DNA of 64,000 nt, from the NCBI GenBank assembly GCA_016000195.1, contig JAECRO010000008.1:1-64000 (forward strand), given 5' to 3'. Positions 35,213 to 46,000 of this stretch are shown here, piece after piece. Source of the DNA: Burkholderiales bacterium (GTDB taxonomy: Bacteria; Pseudomonadota; Gammaproteobacteria; Burkholderiales; Burkholderiaceae_C). Position 1 is the first letter of the stretch. Each line of letters starts with the position of its first letter. The notes below the pieces were generated by a model. The model was not told the origin of the DNA and ran no database searches. It was given only the letters and a program-made list of their open reading frames with translations. The position numbers were made by a program, and so were the translations under genes.

Positions 35213-35706
35213 CCGGCTGAAGCCGGCAGCAAATGCCCCAGCGGCAGCGCGCCGCTGGCTTTCACCTCGCCGAGCGAAAAGCTGGTGTGCAGGTCTTTCA
35301 CATTGGGCAGGTTGATGAGCACGTCGCGGGCGAACTGGCTGAAGGTGTTCAGGTCGCGGCTGACCACCTGCAGCTCGAAGGTGCCGGTGCCGCTGATGTA
35401 GTGGCAGCTGACGACTTCCGGGATCTTGCGGATGGCTTCCTCCAGCGTTTGCAGCACGTCGCCGGTGTTGCGGGCGGCGTCCAGCCGCACGAAGGCCAGC
35501 ACGCCCAGGCCGATCTTGTGGCGGTTGATCTCGGCGCGGTAGCCGGTGATGAAGCCGGCGTCTTCCAGCGCCCGCACGCGCCGCCAGCAGGGCGCGGCCG
35601 ACAGGCCCACGCGCGACGCCAGCTCGGTGTTGGTCAGCCGCGCCTCGCGTTGCAACTCATTCAGGATGGCGATGTCAAACTTGTCCAATGTTTCCATTTT
35701 TGGCAT
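35197..35706 (-). CDS. Lrp/AsnC family transcriptional regulator
   Basis: LDKFDIAILNELQREARLTNTELASRVGLSAAPCWRRVRALEDAGFI. Confidence 0.95.
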   Translation of the reverse strand: MPKMETLDKFDIAILNELQREARLTNTELASRVGLSAAPCWRRVRALEDAGFITGYRAEINRHKIGLGVLAFVRLDAARNTGDVLQTLEEAIRKIPEVVSCHYISGTGTFELQVVSRDLNTFSQFARDVLINLPNVKDLHTSFSLGEVKASGALPLGHLLPASAGISSK

Positions 35707-35880
35707 TTTGCAGCAAGAATCTTGCACAAGACGCGTGGAATGAGGCAAAAAAAGCAAAGACATACCACAAGGTCAGGAATACACTTTTGTCCTAAAGCAA
35801 AGCGCTGGCCCTACCGGGCTTGACGCTTGTTTACAGCCTGCCCACAAGGCGGGGCAGACAACCTTCTGGAGACAAACACC

Positions 35881-38800
35881 ATGAACGCACCGCTGCCCGA
35901 GCACATCCGCAAAGCGCTGGAAACCGTCACGCTCGACGACAAATATGCCATCGACCATGGCCGCGCCTTCATGAGCGGCGTGCAGGCGCTGGTCCGCCTG
36001 CCGATGCTCCAGCGCACGCGCGACGCCATCGACGGCCTGAACACCGCCGGCTTCATCAGCGGCTACCGGGGCTCGCCGCTGGGCGGCTACGACCAGGCGC
36101 TGTGGGCGGCCAAAAAGCACCTGGCGGCGCACAACATCGTCTTCAAGCCGGGCGTGAACGAGGAACTCGGCGCCACCGCCGTCTGGGGCACGCAGCAGCT
36201 CGACCTGTACCCGCAGACCAACAAGTTCGACGGCGTGTTCGGCATCTGGTACGGCAAGGGGCCGGGCGTGGACCGCTGCTCGGACGTGTTCAAGCATGCC
36301 AACATGGCGGGCACGGCCAAACATGGCGGCGTCATCGCCATTGCCGGCGACGACCATGTGAGCAAAAGCTCGACCGCGCCGCACCAGAGCGACCACATCT
36401 TCAAGGCCTGCGGCCTGCCGGTGTTTTTTCCGTCGAGCGTGCAGGAAATCCTCGACATGGGGCTGCATGCCTTTGCCATGAGCCGTTTTTCGGGCCTCTG
36501 GTCGGGCATGAAGACCATCCAGGAGGTCGTGGAGTCGTCGAGTTCGGTGTCGGTCGAGCCAAGCCGGGTGAAAATCATCATGCCCGAGGATTTCCAGATG
36601 CCGACTGGCGGCCTGCACATCCGCTGGCCCGACGCGCCGCTGGAGCAGGAAGCGCGGCTGATGGACTACAAGTGGTATGCCGCGCTGGCCTATGTGCGTG
36701 CCAACAAGCTCAACTACAACGTGATTGCCGGGCCGAACGACCGCTTCGGCATCATCGCCAGCGGCAAGGCGTTCAACGACACGCGCCAGGCGCTGAACGA
36801 CCTGGGGCTGGACGAAGACACCTGCCGCCAGCTTGGCATCCGGCTGCACAAGGTCAATGTGGTCTGGCCGCTTGAAGCGACCATCACGCGCGACTTCGCC
36901 ATGGGCCTGCAGGAAATCCTGGTGGTCGAGGAAAAGCGCCAGGTCATCGAATACCAGGTCAAGGAAGAACTCTACAACTGGCGCGCCGACGTGCGGCCCA
37001 ATGTACTCGGCAAGTTCGACGAGCCCGAGGGCGAGCAGTCGGGCGGCGAGTGGAGCCGCGCCAACCCGAGCGACCACTGGCTGCTGCGGCCCAAGGCCGA
37101 CCTGACGCCGGCCATCATCGCCAAGGCGATTGCCAAGCGCCTGACCAGGCTGGGCGTGCCGTCGGACATCGTGGCGCGCATGCAGGCGCGCCTGGCCGTC
37201 ATCGACGCTAGAGAACGCGCGCTGGCCGATACCAAGCTTGACACGGGCGAGCGCGCGCCGTGGTTCTGCAGCGGCTGCCCGCACAACACCAGCACCCGCG
37301 TGCCCGAGGGTTCGCGCGCGGTGGCCGGCATCGGCTGCCATTACATGGCGACCTGGATGGACCGCAGCACCTCGACCTTCACCCAGATGGGCGGCGAGGG
37401 CGTGCCGTGGGTCGGCCAGTCGGCGTTCACCACCGAGCCGCACATCTTTGCCAATCTGGGCGACGGCACCTACTTTCACAGCGGCCTGCTGGCGATTCGC
37501 CAGAGCATTGCCAGCGGCGTCAACATCACCTACAAAATCCTCTACAACGATGCCGTCGCGATGACGGGCGGCCAGCAGGTTGGCGAGCGGCCCGAGGGCC
37601 ATTCGGTGCTGCAGATCATGCAAAGCCTGGATGCCGAGGGCGTGAGCAAGCTGGTGATCGTGACCGACGAGCCGGAAAAATACGACGGCGCCAAGCTGGC
37701 GGGCGGCGTGACCGTGCATCACCGGGACGAGCTGGACCGTATCCAGCGTGAATTCCGCGAACTCAAGGGCACGACGGTCATCATCTACGACCAGACCTGT
37801 GCGACCGAAAAGCGCCGCCGCCGCAAGCGCGGCACGCTGCTGGACCCGGCCAGGCGCGTGGTCATCAATGAACTGGTGTGCGAAGGCTGCGGCGACTGCT
37901 CGGTGCAGTCGAACTGCCTGTCGGTCGAGCCGCTGGAAACCGAGTTCGGCCGCAAGCGCCAGATCAACCAGAACACCTGCAACAAGGATTACTCCTGCCT
38001 GAAGGGCTTTTGCCCGAGCCTCGTGACGGTCGAAGGCGGCCAGCTCAAAAAGCCGAAGAAAGAGAAAAAGGGCGACCTGCACAGCCTGCCGCCGATTCCC
38101 GAGCCGGTGCTGCCGGTGGCCGAGAACGCCTGGGGCATCGTGGTCGGCGGCGTGGGCGGCACCGGCGTCATCACCATCGGCCAGCTGCTGGGCATGGCCG
38201 CGCACCTCGAAGGCAAGGGCGTGGTCACGCAGGATGCCGGCGGGCTGGCGCAAAAAGGCGGCGCGACCTGGAGCCATATCCAGATTGCCAACCGGCCCGA
38301 GTCCATCTACACCACGAAGGTGGACACGGCAAAAGCCGACCTGGTGATCGGCTGCGACCCCATCGTGACCGCCAGCCCGTACACGCTGGCAACCATGCAG
38401 CCGGGCCGCACCTTCGTGGCGATGAATTCGCACGGCACGCCGACGGCGGCCTTCGTGACCAACCCCGACTGGCAGTTTCCGGGCAGCAACTGCGACAGCG
38501 CCGTTCGTTCGGCTGTGGGCGTGGAGGGGATGGCCAGCTTTGATGCCGAACAGGTTGCCGTGCAGCTGATTGGCGACTCGATCTACACCAACCCGCTGAT
38601 GCTGGGCTTTGCCTGGCAAAAAGGCCGGGTGCCGCTGTCCCATGCTTCCTTGACGCGGGCGATTGAACTCAACGGCATCCAGGTGGACAACAACAAGGCG
38701 GCGTTTGAATGGGGCCGTCGCTGCGCGCATGACCTGACGGCTGTGCAGGCGCTGTTCAAGGCCGCGCAGGTGATCCAGTTTGTCAGGAAATCGTCGCTGG

Positions 38801-39447
38801 CCGAGATGCTGGTCAAGCGGGTGGCTTTCCTGACGGATTACCAGAACGCCGCGTATGCGCAGACCTACCAGGACTTTGTTGAAAAAGTGCGCCTGGCAGA
38901 AGCGCCGCTGGGCCAGACCACGCTGACCGAGGCCGTCGCCCGTTACCTTTTCAAGCTCATGGCGTACAAGGATGAGTACGAAGTGGCAAGGCTGCATACC
39001 GACACGGGTTTCCTGAACAAGGTCAATGCCATGTTCGAGGGCGACTTCAAGCTGAACTACCATCTGGCGCCGCCCTTGATTGCGTCGAAAAACGACAAGG
39101 GCGAGTTGCAAAAACAGCAATTCGGCCCCTGGATGCTGACCGGCTTCAAGTTGCTCGCCAAGCTCAAAGGCTTGCGCGGCACGCCCCTCGATGTGTTTGG
39201 CCGCACCGGCGAGCGTCGGGAAGAGCGCGCGCTGATTGCCGAGTACCGGGCCAGCCTGAACGAAGTGCTGGCCGGCCTGACCCCTCAGAACCATGCCGCA
39301 GCCGTGGAAATCGCCCGCATTCCCGAGCTGATCAAAGGCTACGGCCACGTCAAGGCGCGCCATCTGGCCACGGCCCGGCCGCAATGGACGGCGCTGATGC
39401 AGGCCTTCCGCCAGCCCGTCGCGATGCATAAAAAGCAGGTTGCCTGA
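35881..39447 (+). CDS. Fused indolepyruvate:ferredoxin oxidoreductase family protein
   Basis: ISGYRGSPLGGYDQAL; CPHNTSTRVPEGSRAVAGIGCHYM; CEGCGDCSVQSNCLSVEP; GGVGGTGVITIGQLLG. Confidence 0.95.
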   Translation: MNAPLPEHIRKALETVTLDDKYAIDHGRAFMSGVQALVRLPMLQRTRDAIDGLNTAGFISGYRGSPLGGYDQALWAAKKHLAAHNIVFKPGVNEELGATAVWGTQQLDLYPQTNKFDGVFGIWYGKGPGVDRCSDVFKHANMAGTAKHGGVIAIAGDDHVSKSSTAPHQSDHIFKACGLPVFFPSSVQEILDMGLHAFAMSRFSGLWSGMKTIQEVVESSSSVSVEPSRVKIIMPEDFQMPTGGLHIRWPDAPLEQEARLMDYKWYAALAYVRANKLNYNVIAGPNDRFGIIASGKAFNDTRQALNDLGLDEDTCRQLGIRLHKVNVVWPLEATITRDFAMGLQEILVVEEKRQVIEYQVKEELYNWRADVRPNVLGKFDEPEGEQSGGEWSRANPSDHWLLRPKADLTPAIIAKAIAKRLTRLGVPSDIVARMQARLAVIDARERALADTKLDTGERAPWFCSGCPHNTSTRVPEGSRAVAGIGCHYMATWMDRSTSTFTQMGGEGVPWVGQSAFTTEPHIFANLGDGTYFHSGLLAIRQSIASGVNITYKILYNDAVAMTGGQQVGERPEGHSVLQIMQSLDAEGVSKLVIVTDEPEKYDGAKLAGGVTVHHRDELDRIQREFRELKGTTVIIYDQTCATEKRRRRKRGTLLDPARRVVINELVCEGCGDCSVQSNCLSVEPLETEFGRKRQINQNTCNKDYSCLKGFCPSLVTVEGGQLKKPKKEKKGDLHSLPPIPEPVLPVAENAWGIVVGGVGGTGVITIGQLLGMAAHLEGKGVVTQDAGGLAQKGGATWSHIQIANRPESIYTTKVDTAKADLVIGCDPIVTASPYTLATMQPGRTFVAMNSHGTPTAAFVTNPDWQFPGSNCDSAVRSAVGVEGMASFDAEQVAVQLIGDSIYTNPLMLGFAWQKGRVPLSHASLTRAIELNGIQVDNNKAAFEWGRRCAHDLTAVQALFKAAQVIQFVRKSSLAEMLVKRVAFLTDYQNAAYAQTYQDFVEKVRLAEAPLGQTTLTEAVARYLFKLMAYKDEYEVARLHTDTGFLNKVNAMFEGDFKLNYHLAPPLIASKNDKGELQKQQFGPWMLTGFKLLAKLKGLRGTPLDVFGRTGERREERALIAEYRASLNEVLAGLTPQNHAAAVEIARIPELIKGYGHVKARHLATARPQWTALMQAFRQPVAMHKKQVA

Positions 39448-39642
39448 GGTTGGGGGCGCGGACCTTCGCGACTTGCGGGCTGACGCTTTTGGGCGGCTGG
39501 CCGCAAGCCGCCGGAAAATAGCCGTATGCGCGCCGGTTAAATTCACGGCGCGCCCTCGACGCATACAATCCACCAGTTCATGCTCCGGCCTTCATGGCCT
39601 GAGCGCTTGCCAGTGTTCCCTTCAATAATTGTGGAGTCAGCC

Positions 39643-39987
39643 GTGTTTATTTCCTCAGCTTTTGCTCAAACTGCTCCCGCTGCCGCAGCCGGCGGCAGTG
39701 ACATGATGTCCACGCTTACAGGCATGCTGCCGCTGGTGCTGATGTTCGTGGTGCTGTATTTCGTGATGATCCGCCCACAGATGAAAAAGCAAAAAGAACA
39801 CCGCACCATGATAGAGGCGCTGGCCAAGGGTGACGAAGTCGCAACCGCCGGCGGCCTGCTGGGCAAGGTCATCCGCCTGGGCGAAGGTTATCTGACGCTG
39901 GAAATTTCCCCTGGCGTTGAAGTGCAGCTGCAGCGCAGCGCCATTGCCCAGGTGCTGCCCAAGGGCGCCATCAGCAGCGCCAAATAA
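39643..39987 (+). CDS. yajC: Preprotein translocase subunit YajC
   Basis: FISSAFAQTAP...VLYFVMIRPQMKKQKEHRTMIEALAKGDEV; GTG start. Confidence 0.95.
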   Translation: MFISSAFAQTAPAAAAGGSDMMSTLTGMLPLVLMFVVLYFVMIRPQMKKQKEHRTMIEALAKGDEVATAGGLLGKVIRLGEGYLTLEISPGVEVQLQRSAIAQVLPKGAISSAK

Positions 39988-40078
39988 GGCCGCATCGCAA
40001 TAACGACGGCCTGGCCGGGCGCGCCTGGACAAATCGGGCCCGCTCCTTGTCTATCCGCTCATCAGGAACAAATCTCTC

Positions 40079-41956
40079 ATGAATCGTTATCCGGCCTGGA
40101 AGTACGCCCTTATCGTGGTCGTGCTGCTGATCGCAGCCCTGTACACGCTGCCCAATTTCTTTGGCGAAGCGCCTGCGGTGCAGATTTCCAGCAGCAAGTC
40201 CACCGTCAAGGTGGACACGACGACGCTCGCCAAAGTCGAGCAGGCGCTCAAAGACGCAAGCATCGCCGCCGATGCTGTCACGCTCGAAGCGGGCTCCATC
40301 AAGGCCCGCTTTGGCACTACCGATACCCAGCTCAAGGCCAAGGACGCCATCCAGAAGGCGCTGACGCCCGATGCTGCCGACCCGGCCTATGTGGTCGCGC
40401 TCAATCTGCTGTCGCGCTCGCCCGCCTGGCTGACCTCGCTGAATGCCAACCCGATGTACCTGGGGCTGGACCTGCGCGGCGGCGTGCATTTCATGCTGCA
40501 GGTGGACATGCAGGCCGCGCTGACCAAGCGCGCCGAATCGCTGGCCGGCGACATCCGCCTGTCGCTGCGCGAAAAGAACATCCGCCACGGCGGCATTGCC
40601 CGCAACGGCCAGGCCATCGAGATCCGGTTTGGTGATTCCGCCACTTTGACATCAGCCAAAAACCTGATCCAGGACCAGATCCCGGACCTTCAGATGGTCG
40701 AAGCGCCTGACGGCACCGACTACAAGCTGACCGCGACCATCAAGCTAGACGCCGCGCGCCGCATCCAGGACCAGGCGCTCAAGCAGAACATGGTGACGCT
40801 GCACAACCGGATCAACGAACTCGGCGTGGCCGAGCCGGTGATCCAGCAGCAGGGTGCTGACCGCATCGTGGTGCAGCTGCCCGGCGTGCAGGACACCGCC
40901 AAGGCCAAGGACATTCTGGGCCGCACCGCCACGCTGGAAATGCGCCTGGTCGAGGACAGCGCCGAAGCGCGGGCGGCCGAGAATGGCAGCGGCCCGGTGC
41001 CGTTTGGTGCCGAACGCTTCTTCGAGCGCAACGGCCAGGCGGTGATTGTCAAGAAGCAGGTCATTTTGACCGGCGAAAACCTGACCGACGCCCAGCCCGG
41101 TTTTGATTCCCAGAACCAGCAGCCCAAGGTCGATTTGACGGTCGATGCCAAGGGTGGCCGCATCATGCGCGACACCAGCCGCGAAAACATCAAGAAGCGC
41201 ATGGCGATTTTGCTGTTTGAAAAAGGCAAGGGCGAAGTGCTGACCGCGCCGGTCATCCAGGGCGAACTGGGCAACCGGTTCCAGATTTCCGGCTCGATGA
41301 GCGTGAATGAAGCCAGCGACCTGGCGCTGCTGCTGCGCGCCGGCTCCCTGGCCGCGCCCATGGACATCATTGAAGAGCGCACCATCGGCCCGACGCTGGG
41401 CGCCGAGAACATCACCAAGGGCTTTCACAGCGTGTCCTGGGGTTTTGCGGTGATCGTGGTCTTCATGGCAGCGTATTACATGCTGTTCGGCCTGTTCTCG
41501 GGTATTGCGCTGGCCGTCAACCTGCTGCTGCTGGTGGCCGTGCTGTCGATGCTGCAGGCCACCCTGACCCTGCCCGGCATGGCGGCGATGGCGCTGGCGC
41601 TCGGCATGGCGATTGACTCCAACGTGCTGATCAATGAGCGCATCCGTGAAGAACTGCGCAGCGGCGCCTCGCCGCAGGCGGCCATCCATGCCGGCTATGA
41701 GCGGGCCTGGGCGACGATTCTGGACTCGAACATCTCGACGCTGATCGCCGGCCTGGCCTTGCTGGCCTTTGGCTCGGGGCCGGTTCGCGGCTTTGCCGTG
41801 GTGCATTGCATCGGCATTCTGACCAGCATGTTCTCGGCAGTGTTTTTCTCGCGCGGCCTGGTCAACCTCTGGTATGGCCGGCAGAAAAAGCTCAAGACAG
41901 TGTCGATTGGCACGGTATGGCGTCCGCCCTCAGAGGGCGCGCTCGCCAGGTCATGA
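40079..41956 (+). CDS. secD: Protein translocase subunit SecD
   Basis: YLGLDLRGGVHFMLQVD; GMAIDSNVLINERIREELR. Confidence 0.98.
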   Translation: MNRYPAWKYALIVVVLLIAALYTLPNFFGEAPAVQISSSKSTVKVDTTTLAKVEQALKDASIAADAVTLEAGSIKARFGTTDTQLKAKDAIQKALTPDAADPAYVVALNLLSRSPAWLTSLNANPMYLGLDLRGGVHFMLQVDMQAALTKRAESLAGDIRLSLREKNIRHGGIARNGQAIEIRFGDSATLTSAKNLIQDQIPDLQMVEAPDGTDYKLTATIKLDAARRIQDQALKQNMVTLHNRINELGVAEPVIQQQGADRIVVQLPGVQDTAKAKDILGRTATLEMRLVEDSAEARAAENGSGPVPFGAERFFERNGQAVIVKKQVILTGENLTDAQPGFDSQNQQPKVDLTVDAKGGRIMRDTSRENIKKRMAILLFEKGKGEVLTAPVIQGELGNRFQISGSMSVNEASDLALLLRAGSLAAPMDIIEERTIGPTLGAENITKGFHSVSWGFAVIVVFMAAYYMLFGLFSGIALAVNLLLLVAVLSMLQATLTLPGMAAMALALGMAIDSNVLINERIREELRSGASPQAAIHAGYERAWATILDSNISTLIAGLALLAFGSGPVRGFAVVHCIGILTSMFSAVFFSRGLVNLWYGRQKKLKTVSIGTVWRPPSEGALARS

Positions 41957-41994
41957 CCGTTTCTTTTTCCTGAGCCGCATCCCAAGGACCCCAG

Positions 41995-42948
41995 ATGGAA
42001 TTTTTCAAAATCCGGCGCGACATTCCGTTCATGCGGCACGCGCTGATCTTCAACGTCATCAGTTTCGTCACCTTCGCGCTGGCGGTGTTTTTCCTGTTTT
42101 CACGCGGATTGCATCTGTCGGTCGAATTCACTGGCGGCACCCTGATGGAGGTGAATTACACCCAGGCCGCCGATGTGGGCAAGATCCGCGACACCGTGGC
42201 CAAGCTGGGCCTGAACGATGTCCAGGTGCAGAACTTCGGCACCTCGCGCGACGTGATGATTCGTTTGCCGGCGCAAAAGGGCGTCAGCACCGCGCAGCAG
42301 AGCGATACCGTGATGGCCGCGCTGAAAGCCGCCAGCCCTGACGTGACGCTGCGCCGCACCGAGTTTGTCGGCCCGCAGGTGGGCGAAGAACTGGCCCAGG
42401 ACGGCCTCAAGGCGCTGGCCATGGTGGTGTTCGGCATCATGGTCTACCTGGCGTTTCGTTTCGAGTGGAAATATGCAGTCGCCGCCATCATCGCCAATTT
42501 GCATGACGTGATCATCATTCTCGGATTTTTCGCCTTTTTCCAGTGGGAGTTTTCGCTGGCGGTGCTGGCTGCCGTGCTGGCGGTGCTGGGCTACTCGGTG
42601 AATGAATCGGTGGTGATTTTTGACCGTATCCGCGAGAACTTCCGCCGTTACCGCAAGATGAACACGGAGGAGATCATCAACAACGCGATCACTTCCACCA
42701 TCAGCCGCACCATCATCACCCATGGCTCCACCCAGATCATGGTGCTGTCGATGCTGCTGTTCGGCGGGCCGACGCTGTTTTACTTTGCGCTGGCACTGAC
42801 CATCGGCATTTTGTTCGGGATTTATTCCTCGGTTTTCGTGGCCGCTGCGATTGCAATGTGGCTGGGCATCAAGCGTGAAGACCTGATCAAGGGACCGGCG
42901 AAAAAAGACGAAGATCCCAACGATCCGAACGCAGGCGCCACGGTGTAA
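41995..42948 (+). CDS. secF: Protein translocase subunit SecF
   Basis: HLSVEFTGGTLMEVNY; GYSVNESVVIFDRIRENFRRYRK. Confidence 0.98.
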   Translation: MEFFKIRRDIPFMRHALIFNVISFVTFALAVFFLFSRGLHLSVEFTGGTLMEVNYTQAADVGKIRDTVAKLGLNDVQVQNFGTSRDVMIRLPAQKGVSTAQQSDTVMAALKAASPDVTLRRTEFVGPQVGEELAQDGLKALAMVVFGIMVYLAFRFEWKYAVAAIIANLHDVIIILGFFAFFQWEFSLAVLAAVLAVLGYSVNESVVIFDRIRENFRRYRKMNTEEIINNAITSTISRTIITHGSTQIMVLSMLLFGGPTLFYFALALTIGILFGIYSSVFVAAAIAMWLGIKREDLIKGPAKKDEDPNDPNAGATV

Positions 42949-42965
42949 TTCTTAACCAGTCGTTC

Positions 42966-45377
42966 ATGGTGGCCGTGCCTTCTCCTAATTCCAAGCACAG
43001 TCTTCTTGCCGGGCAGGCCCGCGCCCTGTTTACCGAGCGTGCGGTCCGCATCTTGCCTGGACTGGCCAAAACCATCGGCGACACCCTGGCTGAACTGGCT
43101 GCACGGCCAGGCAATGCCCGTGAAATGCAGGATATGCGTGACGCCCTGCTGGCCTACCAGAAAAGCAGTTCAGTCTGGGTTCAGGGAACGCTCAAGGCCT
43201 GGACCCGGGCAGCGCCGCCGCCTGCTGCGTCTGCAGCATCCGCCTTGTCAGAGCTTGGCAAAATGGAACTGGTCGGCAACGAGGCGGTGGAAAACAGGAT
43301 TCTTGCCTCGCGGCTGGCGCTGCGCCTGCTCGATTTTGCGAGCTGGGAACTCAATGACCTGCGCCTGCGTATCCAGAGCCTGGAAGGCCTGTCCGAATTG
43401 AGCCGGCAGGACATCTTCCGGCCTGAAGTGCTTGCGCAAGGCCTGATCGAGCAGTGGACGCTGGCTCCCCTGCCGCAGTCGGTGTGGCTGCTGGTTCAGG
43501 ATGTTGTCCAGAAAAGCATGGCCGTGCAGATGCTGGAGATTTATCACGCAACCAACGAGTTCCTGATCAGGCGCGGCGTGATGGCGGAAATCGACCTGCG
43601 GCCTTTGGTCAGGCGAACCCCTTCTGCCGTGACGGGCAATGGGCCATCAAGCCTGAACGGTGCCGCCGAAGAACCGGCGCCAAAAACGTCTGCGGATAGC
43701 GGCATGGCGGGCGGTCCTGATAGCCTGAGGCGAAATCTGCAAACGGCTGAAGGCGGCGCGGCCATCAACCTGCCCTCGGCTGCGGAACCAGGCGCTGGCC
43801 CGCAGCAGGCGCGCGCTTGGTGGTCGGGCAACGCGGTTCAGGACGAAACACGCCTGCCGGCCGCGACCACGCCGCTGGAACGCGTGCGGATGCGGGCTCA
43901 GGGCGTGATGGGGCGTCTCAAGCAGTTGCTGACCAGTCGTGTGGAAGGTTTTGACGCGGCCCGGGTCCAGCAGGCATCGCCCCAGCTGGAGCAGGCCCTT
44001 AACCGCTTGCAGCAGCGGACCCAGGAAACCAGTTCAGACCCTTCCGTTCCGGCCGGGGAGTTTGACCTGGCACATGCTCAAACCCAGGTTGACCAGGCCC
44101 TTCAGGGGCTGCGCCAGCGCACCAGTGCGCTCAAGCAGGCCGCTTCCACGTCCACTGAAAAAGCCACCATCGAAATCGTCGCCCTGATGTTCCAGAGCAT
44201 CCTGGCCGAAGACCGGATTCCGCCCCAGATACGTGTCTGGTTTGCGCGGCTGCAGATGCCGGTTCTGCGGGTTGCCATTGCCGAGCCGGAGTTTTTCGGC
44301 TCCCAGCAGCACCCGGCGCGCCAGCTGATTGACCGCATGGGCTCGTGCGCGCTGGGTTTTGACGTGACGGTGGCGGGCAATGTCCTGGAGTCTGAAATCA
44401 GGCGCGTGGTGCAGGTGATCGAGCAGTATCCAGAAACCGGGCGCCGGGTGTTCCAGCTGGTCTATGAAGAGTTTGACAAGTTCCTGTCGCGTTTTTTTGC
44501 CGAGCAGGGCAGCGTGGCACGGGCGGTCAGCCTGGCCCAGCAGCTTGAGCAAAAGGAAACCATGATCGTCCAGTACACCATCGAGATGCGGACCATGCTC
44601 AATGACATGCCGGTACGCGACGAGATACGGGGGTTTTTGTTCAGGATATGGGCCGAGGTGCTGGCCCTTGCCGCGATGAAGAATGGTCCGCAGCATGCGC
44701 AGACCCTGCTGCTCAAGCAGGCTGCGGCCGATCTGGTCTGGGCTGCCAGCGCCAAGCCTAACCGCAGCGACCGGACCCGTGTCATTGCCGCACTTCCCAG
44801 GCAACTCCAGCTGCTTCGGCAGGGCATGACGCTGCTGGGGCTGGACCTGCCGGCGCAGGACGTTCAGCTGAAAATCATCAGCGACACGCTGGTCGATGCC
44901 TTCATGTCAAAAACCGATGTGATTCCCCTTGAAAAGATCGAGGCCATGGCCAGGCGGCTGACCAATCTCGAAGACTATTTGTCGGAACAGGATGTGGGCG
45001 ACTTTCCGCTGGATGCCGACAGCCTGGTCACGATGATCGGGATTGATGCGGCCAGTATCGAAGTGATTGGTGATGGCGGCAGCCAGCCGACAGAAGCCAT
45101 GCGCGCCTGGGCCAGGGAATTGCAGCCCGGCAGCTGGTTCAACCTGGACCACAACGGAAAAGTCAGCCATGTGCAGTTTGCGTGGTGCAGTGAGCGCAAG
45201 CAGCTGCACCTGTTTGCCGCCGCCGATGGCCGCAGCTTCCTGATCCAGATGCGCCGGCTGGCGGCTTACCTGCAGGCTGGGCTGCTGGTGCCGACTGAAG
45301 CGGAAACGCTGACGGTGCGCGCCACCCGGGATGCGCTGGCCAAGATTGATGCCAATCCAGAGCGATTGCTCAGCTAG
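42966..45377 (+). CDS. DUF1631 family protein
   Basis: 803 aa; DFDVTVAGNVLESEIRRVVQVIEQYPETGRRVFQLVYEEFDKFL; RPRP... DHNGKVSHVQFAW. Confidence 0.88.
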   Translation: MVAVPSPNSKHSLLAGQARALFTERAVRILPGLAKTIGDTLAELAARPGNAREMQDMRDALLAYQKSSSVWVQGTLKAWTRAAPPPAASAASALSELGKMELVGNEAVENRILASRLALRLLDFASWELNDLRLRIQSLEGLSELSRQDIFRPEVLAQGLIEQWTLAPLPQSVWLLVQDVVQKSMAVQMLEIYHATNEFLIRRGVMAEIDLRPLVRRTPSAVTGNGPSSLNGAAEEPAPKTSADSGMAGGPDSLRRNLQTAEGGAAINLPSAAEPGAGPQQARAWWSGNAVQDETRLPAATTPLERVRMRAQGVMGRLKQLLTSRVEGFDAARVQQASPQLEQALNRLQQRTQETSSDPSVPAGEFDLAHAQTQVDQALQGLRQRTSALKQAASTSTEKATIEIVALMFQSILAEDRIPPQIRVWFARLQMPVLRVAIAEPEFFGSQQHPARQLIDRMGSCALGFDVTVAGNVLESEIRRVVQVIEQYPETGRRVFQLVYEEFDKFLSRFFAEQGSVARAVSLAQQLEQKETMIVQYTIEMRTMLNDMPVRDEIRGFLFRIWAEVLALAAMKNGPQHAQTLLLKQAAADLVWAASAKPNRSDRTRVIAALPRQLQLLRQGMTLLGLDLPAQDVQLKIISDTLVDAFMSKTDVIPLEKIEAMARRLTNLEDYLSEQDVGDFPLDADSLVTMIGIDAASIEVIGDGGSQPTEAMRAWARELQPGSWFNLDHNGKVSHVQFAWCSERKQLHLFAAADGRSFLIQMRRLAAYLQAGLLVPTEAETLTVRATRDALAKIDANPERLLS

Positions 45378-45451
45378 GTGTTGAAGCCGAAGCACGCGGT
45401 CTGCGGCTCAGGGCGTAAAAAGGCCGGCAATGCGGGCCTGAACGCAGGCGG

Positions 45452-45976
45452 TCAATGGGCCAGACGGCCTTCGCTGTCGTCACACAACTCGTCGAGCACC
45501 AGTGCGTCGGGCTCTTCGCCAAAGCTCCAGTAGACCATGAGCACGATGATTTTCAGGTCGTCCAGCGAAACCGGATCGCCGGGCGCGGCCATTGCGCGGT
45601 CCAGCACGATTTCGCGCATGTAGGGCGGCAGCACGCCGGAGGCTTCAAGAAAGCACACAAATCCCAGGCTTTGCGCGCCCAGATGTTCCTGTTCGGCCAC
45701 GGAATAAATGCGCAGGCTGCTGGCTGACTGCGCCTGCATGCGGGGATGCGCGCTGGCAAAGTCCGCCGAATCGCAGGAACTGGTGCTGGACGCTTCCGGC
45801 AGGCTGATCTGCGTGCCTTTGGCTGCTATGTTCAGGCCGTCCAGCCATATCAGTGCCTGCTGAATTTCCTCTGCTTCAAATCCTGCTGCGATGAGTTTGC
45901 GCCCCAGCCTGTCAAATTCAGGACAGGCAGCGCCTTGCCAGTAATTTTCGTAAACATAGACCAGAACTTCAAACAT
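45452..45976 (-). CDS. smg: DUF494/Smg family protein
   Basis: MFEVLVYVYENYWQGAACPEFDRLGRKLIAAGFEAEEIQQALIWLDGL. Confidence 0.93.
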   Translation of the reverse strand: MFEVLVYVYENYWQGAACPEFDRLGRKLIAAGFEAEEIQQALIWLDGLNIAAKGTQISLPEASSTSSCDSADFASAHPRMQAQSASSLRIYSVAEQEHLGAQSLGFVCFLEASGVLPPYMREIVLDRAMAAPGDPVSLDDLKIIVLMVYWSFGEEPDALVLDELCDDSEGRLAH

Positions 45977-46000
45977 GCATTCAATATAACGCAGATAAGG

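Noticed and set aside
35773-39573. 1266-aa antisense ORF opposite the indolepyruvate oxidoreductase
   Set aside because: Shadow ORF from GC-rich codon bias; His/Arg/Gln-rich low-complexity translation with no recognisable domain, while the plus-strand gene is unmistakable.
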